Source: JAFGGT01 sp036733165 (GTDB taxonomy: Archaea; Methanobacteriota_B; Thermococci; Methanofastidiosales; NM3). Taken from it: a DNA stretch of 6,854 bases. Below the pieces are notes generated by a model. The model was not told the origin of the DNA. It was given only the letters and a program-made list of their open reading frames with translations, and searched no databases. A program made the translations under genes and the position numbers. Shown piece by piece: positions 1 to 4,793 of this stretch (its first letter is position 1; each line of letters starts with the position of its first letter). The stretch spans positions 1-6,854 of the forward strand of contig DAINBB010000048.1 of the NCBI GenBank assembly GCA_036733165.1. Direction: 5' to 3'.

Positions 1-1179
1 CCTCGCGAACTGAGGGAGATACGCTCTCTCAAGGATCTCGAGAAACTCCCGACGATGAAGAAGGACGATATCCGCAAGGATCAGGAGAGCAAACCCTTCC
101 TTGGCAACATGCTGTGCGTTCCCGAGGAAGACGTTGTGTACATTTCATCCTCCTCCGGGTCGACCGGCATGCCCACCGCGTCGCCATTCACGAAGGAGGA
201 CTTCGACGCCTGGATAGACTACGAGGCCAGGCAGTTCTATTCGTCCGGCCTGAGGAAGGACGACAGGTATTGCCATGCGCTCAACATGTCATTGTTCGTG
301 GGCGGACCCTGCGTGCTCGGGGCCCAGAAGATAGGCGCCCTGTCGATCCATGCCGGCACATTGCCATCGGAGAGGCTCATCAAGGTGATAGACCACTACA
401 AGCCCAACTTCATATGGACAACGCCATCCTACGCGTGGTACCTCGGGGAGACCGCGGACAAGATGGGTTTCGACCCCTCGGCCTCATCTATAACGGACAT
501 CTTCGTGTGCGGGGAGCCCGGCGGCTCCATAGAGAACACAAGAAAGAGGATAGAGGACCTCTGGGACGCTAAGGTCTATGACTATTACGGTCTCTCGGAC
601 ATATTCGGTTCCTGTGCAGGCGACTGCACCGAGCAGAACGGCCTCCATATCGCGGAGGACCACATGATCGTCGAAGTGCTGGACCCGGAGACGGGGGAGA
701 ACGTCGCGGAGGGCGAGATGGGCGAGATGACCCTGACCACCATAAACAAGTGGGCCAGGCCCCTGATAAGATTCCGCACGGGGGACATAGTCAACTATGA
801 GCTGGACAAATGCTCCTGTGGAAGGACCAGCATGAGGTTGATGGGCATACACGGCAGGATGGACGACATGGTCATAATCAAGGGCGTGAACGTGATGCCT
901 TCTGCGATAGAGGCCATCATCAGGTCGAATCCGGACCTTACAGGGGAATACAGGATAATAGTGGACAGGAAGGACCACCTCGACAGCATCGTGATCGAGA
1001 CTGAACACATCAAGAACTTCGTGGGCAATCTCAGCGCCTTGGAGGAGAAGATAGGGAACGACATCAAGGCGATGATGGGCGTATCGTCAAGGGTCGTCGT
1101 CTATGACGAGGATACGCTTCCGAGGGCGACGCACAAGGCGAAGCGCCTGATAGACAACAGAAAGAACGTTTGGGATTAG
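1..1179 (+). CDS. paaK: Phenylacetate-CoA ligase family protein (5'-truncated by window edge)
   Basis: This adenylate-forming (ANL) enzyme is expected to activate an aryl-acetic or related carboxylic acid with ATP and then form the CoA thioester in the cytoplasm. The frame is open from base 1, and codons before the first ATG (55) already read as PaaK-like sequence (DLEKLP), so that ATG is internal; about 40 N-terminal residues lie outside. Counting from that ATG: P-loop SSSGSTGMPT near residues 32-41; A5-like YGLSD 178-182; RTGD 241-244; CSCG 253-256, a cysteine pair typical of PaaK; hinge GRMDDM 267-272; then the small C-terminal domain with the lysine-bearing HKAKR near 360-364. It ends at TAG 1177-1179. 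Two motif positions are non-standard: Met where PaaK usually has Lys in the P-loop, and Asp for the usual Glu in A5. In archaea such ligases often act on indole- or phenylacetate, but the substrate cannot be read here. Family assignment is sure, substrate is not. Confidence 0.9.
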   Translation, partial: PRELREIRSLKDLEKLPTMKKDDIRKDQESKPFLGNMLCVPEEDVVYISSSSGSTGMPTASPFTKEDFDAWIDYEARQFYSSGLRKDDRYCHALNMSLFVGGPCVLGAQKIGALSIHAGTLPSERLIKVIDHYKPNFIWTTPSYAWYLGETADKMGFDPSASSITDIFVCGEPGGSIENTRKRIEDLWDAKVYDYYGLSDIFGSCAGDCTEQNGLHIAEDHMIVEVLDPETGENVAEGEMGEMTLTTINKWARPLIRFRTGDIVNYELDKCSCGRTSMRLMGIHGRMDDMVIIKGVNVMPSAIEAIIRSNPDLTGEYRIIVDRKDHLDSIVIETEHIKNFVGNLSALEEKIGNDIKAMMGVSSRVVVYDEDTLPRATHKAKRLIDNRKNVWD

Positions 1180-1184
1180 TCCAT

Positions 1185-1208
1185 ATATGTTATCATAGAT
1201 GAACATAT
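1185..1208. repeat. Short AT-rich inverted repeat after paaK
   Basis: ATATGTT (1185-1191) is the exact reverse complement of AACATAT (1202-1208), with a 10-nt loop. It starts 5 bp after the paaK stop and is followed by T-rich sequence (1217-1231). It could be a weak 3'-end hairpin for paaK or a protein-binding dyad. A 7-bp AT-only stem is weak and could be chance in such AT-rich DNA. Confidence 0.3.
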
Positions 1209-1226
1209 CATCCATATTTTAATCTT

Positions 1227-1256
1227 CTTTTAAAGAGATAGTAACCTTTTTAAAGT
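1227..1256 (+). promoter_or_regulatory. Tandem TATA-like boxes upstream of gyrB
   Basis: Two similar elements, CTTTTAAAG (1227-1235) and CTTTTTAAAG (1246-1255), lie 19 bp apart in an AT-rich gap. Archaeal transcription usually starts about 25 bp after the TATA centre. The second box would then start near 1276, leaving a leader of roughly 20-25 nt that contains the ribosome binding site; the first box would start near 1256. The near-duplication may mean two start sites, or one promoter plus an operator. It is inferred from pattern and spacing only. Confidence 0.5.
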
Positions 1257-1268
1257 AAAAATATGAAG

Positions 1269-1275
1269 TTTTTTT
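1269..1275 (+). terminator. T7 run, possible archaeal terminator between paaK and gyrB
   Basis: Seven consecutive T residues sit on the coding strand just before or at the predicted gyrB transcription start. Oligo-T on the non-template strand is the main intrinsic termination signal in archaea, so this run could stop read-through from paaK while sparing transcripts that begin at the gyrB promoter. There is no stable hairpin next to it. The call is tentative. Confidence 0.3.
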
Positions 1276-1287
1276 GTTAATTCTTCT

Positions 1288-1291
1288 GGAG
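1288..1291 (+). promoter_or_regulatory. Ribosome binding site of gyrB
   Basis: GGAG (inside CTGGAG) precedes the ATG at 1300 by 8 nt, a normal Shine-Dalgarno distance. It fixes the gyrB start, and the protein from this ATG begins at the usual GyrB N-terminus. Confidence 0.75.
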
Positions 1292-1299
1292 AAATATGT

Positions 1300-3186
1300 A
1301 TGACTGAAGAGTACAGTGCCAGTGATATCCAGGTGCTCGAGGGACTGGAGGCGGTAAGGAAAAGACCATCGATGTACATAGGTTCGACCGACGTCAGGGG
1401 ACTACACCACCTTGTCTACGAAGTGGTCGACAACAGCGTCGACGAGGCGCTGGCCGGAGTGTGCAAAGACATCGACGTCATCATTCACAAGGACAACTCG
1501 ATCACTGTCACGGACGACGGAAGGGGGATACCGATAGACATCCACAAGGTGTACGGAATATCCGCCCTGGAGCTTGTCATGACCAAGCTACATGCCGGGG
1601 GCAAGTTCGACAATAAGACGTACAAGGTCTCCGGAGGCCTCCACGGCGTGGGCGTGTCCGTGGTCAACGCGCTGTCCGAATACCTCGAGGTAAAGGTCTA
1701 CAGGAACGGCAACGTCTACTTCCAGAGGTACGAGCGCGGGCTCCCCGTGGAGCCCCTGAAGAAGACGGGCATCACCGGGTTCACAGGCACGGAGATCTCC
1801 TTCAGGCCGGACCCGGAGATATTCGAGACCCGCGAGTTCACCTACGACATCCTCTCCAACAGGCTCAGGGAGCTGGCGTTCCTCAATCAGGGCGTCAAGA
1901 TAACGCTCAAGGACGAGAGGGACGGGAAGGAGAACACGTTCAGGTACGACGGGGGCATAGTCTCGTTCGTCGAGAAGCTGACGTCCAACAAAGAGAAGCT
2001 ACACGACAGCCCCATATACCTGGCGAACGCCAAGGACCTCATAAGCGTGGAGATAGCGATGCAGTACACCACGTCATACTCCGAGACGATATACACGTTC
2101 GTCAACAGCATCAACACCATAGAGGGTGGGACCCACCTCAGCGGTTTCAAGTCCGCCCTTACAAAGACGCTCAACGATTACGCAAAGCAGAACAACCTCC
2201 TCAAGAACGAGGGCCTCAGCGGCGAGGACGTCAGGGAGGGACTGACCGCAGTGATAAAAGTCCAGATCCCCAACCCGCAGTTCGAGGGACAGACCAAGAC
2301 GAAGCTCGGCAACAGCGAGGTCAGGGGTATGGTGGATTCCATGGTGGCCCAGTCGCTGGGCGAGTTCCTAGAGGAGAACCCACATGTCGCAAAGAGGATA
2401 ATCGAGAAGGCCGCCCTAGCGTCCCAGGCCAGGGAGGCTGCAAGGAAGGCCAGGGAGCTTACAAGGCGCAAGAACGTCCTGGAATCGTCATCGCTTCCCG
2501 GAAAGCTGGCGGATTGTTCCGAGAAGGACCCTTCGCTATGCGAGCTCTACATCGTCGAGGGCGACTCGGCGGGCGGTTCCGCCAAGCAGGGCAGGGACAG
2601 GCACACGCAGGCCATACTGCCCCTCAGGGGAAAGATCCTCAACGTGGAGAAGGCGAGGCTTGACAAGATCTTCAAGAACAAGGAGATATTCGCCATGATA
2701 ACGGCCATAGGCACTGGCATCGGCGAGGACTTCAACGTCGAGAAGACGCGCTACCACAAGGTCATCATAATGACAGATGCCGATGTCGACGGCGCACACA
2801 TAAGGACATTGCTGCTCACGTTCTTCTTCAGGTACATGAAGTCACTTCTGGACCATGGCTACATCTACATAGCCCAACCGCCGCTCTACAAGATAAAGAA
2901 GGGAAAGATCGAGCGCTACGTCTACAGCGACAACGAGAAGGAACAAATGGCACAGGAGCTGGGCGAGGGCTACGAGGTACAGAGGTACAAGGGTCTCGGC
3001 GAGATGAATCCTGAACAGCTATGGGAGACCACGATGAATCCGGAGAACAGGACGCTTCTGCAGGTCACGTCGGAGGACGCGGTGCTCGCCGACGAGATGT
3101 TCACGATACTGATGGGAGAGAAGGTAGAACCTCGAAAAGAGTTCATCCAGACATATGCGGCCACTGTGAAGATGCTCGACATATGA
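1300..3186 (+). CDS. gyrB: DNA gyrase subunit B
   Basis: GyrB is the ATPase/TOPRIM subunit of the type IIA topoisomerase that adds negative supercoils to DNA, working as A2B2 with GyrA. At 628 aa this is the compact form without the large TOPRIM insertion of Escherichia coli GyrB. The GHKL ATPase shows KRPSMYIG 21-28, the probable general base E41 and Mg-binding N45 in YEVVDNSVDEA, DDGRGIP 72-78, the lid GGLHGVGVS near 112-120, and the QTK loop Q331-K333. The TOPRIM domain has EGDSAGG 420-426 and the metal site D493/D495/D497 in DADVDG. The tail carries QRYKGLGEMNP 561-571 and ends with the family-typical KMLDI. All key residues are intact. The ATG at 1300 has a GGAG site and a TATA region upstream, suggesting its own transcript. 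gyrA is not next to it: the following genes are convergent. Archaeal gyrase is generally regarded as an ancient acquisition from bacteria. Alternatives such as ParE or Topo VI-B fit less well. Confidence 0.97.
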   Translation: MTEEYSASDIQVLEGLEAVRKRPSMYIGSTDVRGLHHLVYEVVDNSVDEALAGVCKDIDVIIHKDNSITVTDDGRGIPIDIHKVYGISALELVMTKLHAGGKFDNKTYKVSGGLHGVGVSVVNALSEYLEVKVYRNGNVYFQRYERGLPVEPLKKTGITGFTGTEISFRPDPEIFETREFTYDILSNRLRELAFLNQGVKITLKDERDGKENTFRYDGGIVSFVEKLTSNKEKLHDSPIYLANAKDLISVEIAMQYTTSYSETIYTFVNSINTIEGGTHLSGFKSALTKTLNDYAKQNNLLKNEGLSGEDVREGLTAVIKVQIPNPQFEGQTKTKLGNSEVRGMVDSMVAQSLGEFLEENPHVAKRIIEKAALASQAREAARKARELTRRKNVLESSSLPGKLADCSEKDPSLCELYIVEGDSAGGSAKQGRDRHTQAILPLRGKILNVEKARLDKIFKNKEIFAMITAIGTGIGEDFNVEKTRYHKVIIMTDADVDGAHIRTLLLTFFFRYMKSLLDHGYIYIAQPPLYKIKKGKIERYVYSDNEKEQMAQELGEGYEVQRYKGLGEMNPEQLWETTMNPENRTLLQVTSEDAVLADEMFTILMGEKVEPRKEFIQTYAATVKMLDI

Positions 3187-3190
3187 AAAA
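3186..3190 (-). terminator. Possible oligo-T 3' end of the NYN / zinc-ribbon transcript
   Basis: On the minus strand TTTTT begins 3 nt after the zinc-ribbon stop and touches the last base of the gyrB stop codon. It could end the minus transcript right at the border with gyrB. It is short and has no hairpin, so confidence is low. Confidence 0.25.
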
Positions 3191-3193
3191 GTG

Positions 3194-3304
3194 TCAGTAC
3201 CTGACCAACTTTCTTGAACCGCATTTTGGGCATTTTCCAAGTCCTGTCACGTACTCGCGCCAGTTGGAGCGTTCCCACGCATGTCCGCAGCTTAGGCATT
3301 TCAA
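3194..3304 (-). CDS. Very small zinc-ribbon protein (36 aa)
   Basis: This frame encodes a 36-residue basic protein starting at TTG (3304-3302) and ending at TGA (3196-3194). It has two Cys pairs, C3-x2-C6 followed by GHAW, and C25-P-K-C28 followed by G, which form a four-cysteine zinc-ribbon site in the usual layout of tiny archaeal zinc ribbons. The start is supported by AGGTGA on the minus strand (3316-3311), 6 nt upstream, and an in-frame TGA lies just before the start codon, so no longer protein is possible in this frame. It follows the NYN gene after 24 bp on the same strand and is probably co-transcribed with it. Its stop is 7 bp from the gyrB stop. Small zinc ribbons often bind nucleic acid or a protein partner, but the function here is unknown. 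No other frame in this strip gives a better protein. Confidence 0.75.
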   Translation of the reverse strand: MKCLSCGHAWERSNWREYVTGLGKCPKCGSRKLVRY

Positions 3305-3310
3305 AACAGT

Positions 3311-3316
3311 TCACCT
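3311..3316 (-). promoter_or_regulatory. Ribosome binding site of the zinc-ribbon gene
   Basis: The minus strand reads AGGTGA here, a good match to the anti-Shine-Dalgarno tail of archaeal 16S rRNA, with 6 nt to the TTG at 3304. This site is what decides the unusual TTG start of the short gene. Confidence 0.65.
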
Positions 3317-3328
3317 GCCCGGGGAGAC

Positions 3329-3856
3329 CTAAAGGTACATCTCCTCCCCTTTCTTGACCTCTTCGCCACCCATCTTTATCACATAGTCGGCGGCGTTCTG
3401 GAGCGCAACGGAGAACCCTGGGTCCGCGCCTATCACGATCGTCTCTTTGCCGTGTTCCTTGGACTTTATGAGTATGGGCAGGAAATCGGCATCCCTCGTG
3501 GCGAGGGCTATGGTGTCGATGTTCTCAAGGTATATGGCCTCCATCGCCTCGACGCCTATCCTCACGTCCGTGTCGCCCGTGACGATTATCACATCGAAAC
3601 CCTGATTCGATATCGCCTCGATGAGACCCTGTGACGCGAACTGGTTCAGATACACCTTCGCAAGCCTGATGTCACCCAGGTCGTTGAGGATCTTCCTCAC
3701 GTCCTCGAGGTCTATGGCGAACTCCTTCCTGAGGATGTTGGGCCCGTCCACAAGCAACGCTATCTTCCTTTCCTGGCGCACTTCCTTCCTTCGGATGGAG
3801 CCTACGTAGCGGGTGATTCCCTTCCCCGCGCTCTTAATATTAGTAAAATTAGGCAA
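3329..3856 (-). CDS. NYN/PIN-like domain protein, TIGR00288 family
   Basis: This 175-aa protein belongs to the archaeal TIGR00288 group of the NYN (LabA/DUF88) superfamily, which shares the PIN-like metal-dependent nuclease fold; RNA is the likely substrate but no activity is established for the group. A basic stretch (residues 12-31) leads into IALLVDGPN (32-40), which gives the first acidic residue D37 and N40. VTGDTDVR (92-99) gives D95/D97, and ATRDADF (119-125) gives D122/D124. Then come VIGADPGFS (141-149) and the typical LQNAADYVIKMG (152-163). These are the expected acidic positions of a PIN-like active site. There is no signal peptide or membrane segment. Start is TTG (3856-3854): no ATG lies between the upstream in-frame TAG and the domain, and GGTGAT sits just before the TTG. 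Stop is TAG. The zinc-ribbon gene follows after 24 bp. A GTG at codon 26 is a possible later start but lacks an obvious binding site. Confidence 0.88.
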   Translation of the reverse strand: MPNFTNIKSAGKGITRYVGSIRRKEVRQERKIALLVDGPNILRKEFAIDLEDVRKILNDLGDIRLAKVYLNQFASQGLIEAISNQGFDVIIVTGDTDVRIGVEAMEAIYLENIDTIALATRDADFLPILIKSKEHGKETIVIGADPGFSVALQNAADYVIKMGGEEVKKGEEMYL

Positions 3857-3859
3857 TTT

Positions 3860-3865
3860 ATCACC
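3860..3865 (-). promoter_or_regulatory. Ribosome binding site of the NYN gene
   Basis: The minus strand reads GGTGAT, complementary to the 3' end of archaeal 16S rRNA, 3 nt before the TTG at 3856. Short spacing is normal when the match is to the 3' half of the Shine-Dalgarno sequence. It supports the TTG start. Confidence 0.55.
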
Positions 3866-3901
3866 GATGTAATAGTTGTAATGAGACCCCTATGCGTTTG
3901 G

Positions 3902-3910
3902 AAATATAAA
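3902..3910 (-). promoter_or_regulatory. TATA box of the NYN / zinc-ribbon unit
   Basis: The minus strand reads TTTATATTT, close to the archaeal TATA consensus. A start about 25 bp downstream, near 3880, would leave a leader of about 25 nt holding the GGTGAT site. A second TATA-like stretch (TTTTAAATA, 3938-3946 on the minus strand) lies further upstream and could be an alternative promoter. Confidence 0.5.
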
Positions 3911-3947
3911 TAATTATCTAAGGATTTTCCTCGCCCATATTTAAAAT

Positions 3948-3963
3948 AGAAGAATATTCGTCT
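3948..3963. repeat. Imperfect 16-bp palindrome in the NYN upstream region
   Basis: AGAAGAAT (3948-3955) and ATTCGTCT (3956-3963) are inverted copies with one mismatched pair and no spacer. The dyad lies about 40 bp upstream of the NYN TATA box, where archaeal activator or repressor sites are common. It could be an operator or chance in AT-rich DNA. Confidence 0.25.
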
Positions 3964-3992
3964 TATTGTATAACATATTTTCATTTCTGTAT

Positions 3993-3997
3993 AAAAA
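3993..3997 (-). terminator. Possible oligo-T terminator after the exonuclease gene
   Basis: The minus strand has TTTTT 11 bp after the TAA of the exonuclease gene, in generally T-rich DNA and without a hairpin. Archaeal termination often needs no more than this. The call is weak because the run is short. Confidence 0.3.
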
Positions 3998-4008
3998 GAC
4001 ATGCAATT

Positions 4009-4764
4009 TTATCTTTGACATAAATGAAAATTCTCCAGTTCAGCATAAAATATCTCAGATATGCGCTCAAGATTGACAACGTCCTCCCTGTTGTATGCGA
4101 TAAGGCGCTCAAGCGCGTCCTTGTCGCCCCTGCGCTCATAGTCGCGCCAGAGGTACACGGCGTCCATCCCGTCCAGCCCCTGGGCCTCCTCGGCCCTGCA
4201 GATCCCAAGCTGCCGCTCGATCCTCTTCAGCCCTCCGTGGTAACCTATCATCTTGCCCGAGAAGCACAGGTCGTAGTGTATCTTCGGGAGTCTCACGCCG
4301 AACTCCTGTTCCAGGACAGGCACGTCGAAACCCCTTCCGTAGAATGTTATTATCATCTTCTTTCCCTCGAACAGAGACTCTATGGACTCCTTCGAGAGGT
4401 CCTTGCCCCTTATCAGGGCGTTGAACTCCTTCCCGTCATAGGTGCCCACCATTGTGGTCAGATTGCCCTGGAAGTGGCCCGTGGTCTCTATGTCGAGGTA
4501 CACCGCGTCCTTCCTGAAACGTTGGAAGAGCCTCCAGTGGTGCTTGCAGGGCAGGAGCGATGCGAAGAAGGCGTCGTTTCTGCAGTCCATGTTGGCAATG
4601 GCCCTTCTCAGGACATCGTCGTGGGCGCACTTCCTCTCCGTCGATATCCTGGGTATCCGCTCGGTGTCCAGATAGTCATGCCAGCCTCCGATGCCCATCT
4701 GCCAAATGCGCCTCTCCGTGTTGTCCCCGACCCCGTCAAGGAATATGAAGCTCCTCTCTATCAT
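4009..4764 (-). CDS. DEDDy 3'-5' exonuclease, YprB / RNase_H_2 family
   Basis: This 251-aa protein has an RNase H-like exonuclease core of the YprB type (RNase_H_2, PF13482) and probably trims single-stranded DNA or RNA from the 3' end. Residues 6-32 (FLDGVGDNTERRIW) resemble a helix-hairpin-helix segment, as is usual in archaeal members. ExoI is YLDIETTG 89-96 (D91, E93); ExoII ends in FDVPVL 146-151 (D147); ExoIII is YNREDV 224-229 (Y224, D228), the DEDDy pattern. HYDLCF 163-168 and GGLKRIERQLGI 177-188 are family signatures. All four acidic residues are present; the ExoII motif has Tyr-Gly (142-143) where many relatives have Asn-Gly. The frame runs 39 codons further upstream into the methylase gene, but that part is Arg/Pro-rich and unlike the family, and the ATG at 4764 lies 25 bp from a TATA box. 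There is no Shine-Dalgarno site, so a leaderless mRNA is likely. The substrate is unknown. Confidence 0.85.
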   Translation of the reverse strand: MIERSFIFLDGVGDNTERRIWQMGIGGWHDYLDTERIPRISTERKCAHDDVLRRAIANMDCRNDAFFASLLPCKHHWRLFQRFRKDAVYLDIETTGHFQGNLTTMVGTYDGKEFNALIRGKDLSKESIESLFEGKKMIITFYGRGFDVPVLEQEFGVRLPKIHYDLCFSGKMIGYHGGLKRIERQLGICRAEEAQGLDGMDAVYLWRDYERRGDKDALERLIAYNREDVVNLERISEIFYAELENFHLCQR

Positions 4765-4785
4765 GAAAAGGGATTGGTGCAGTCC

Positions 4786-4793
4786 ATTAAAAT
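4786..4793 (-). promoter_or_regulatory. TATA box of the exonuclease gene (leaderless promoter)
   Basis: The minus strand reads ATTTTAAT, an AT island in GC-rich surroundings, centred 25-26 bp before the A of the ATG at 4764. That is the distance at which archaeal RNA polymerase starts, so the transcript should begin at or next to the start codon. The absence of any Shine-Dalgarno match in the 20 bp before the ATG agrees. The TAA stop of the methylase (4789-4787) lies inside this box. Confidence 0.55.

Noticed and set aside
484..1008. Minus-strand frame of 174 codons antisense to paaK
   Set aside because: His/Val/Tyr-rich shadow of the ligase codons with no domain; the plus strand has the full set of ligase motifs.
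1177..1233. Read-through of the paaK TAG as pyrrolysine (possible in Methanomassiliicoccales)
   Set aside because: The protein already ends at the normal PaaK C-terminus, and read-through would only add 18 AT-driven residues. The NYN TAG likewise would add only five codons before TGA.
2970..3314. Minus-strand frame of 114 codons starting GTG at 3314 and running into gyrB
   Set aside because: It is out of frame with the zinc ribbon and overlaps the conserved gyrB C-terminus; no coherent domain.
3183..3332. Plus-strand frame of 49 codons whose ATG overlaps the gyrB stop (ATGA)
   Set aside because: No ribosome site of its own and no paired cysteines; the opposite strand has a convincing zinc ribbon with a ribosome binding site.
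3802..4002. Minus-strand frame of 66 codons in the AT-rich gap before the NYN gene
   Set aside because: It overlaps the NYN start and its promoter, has low-complexity AT-driven composition and no ribosome site.
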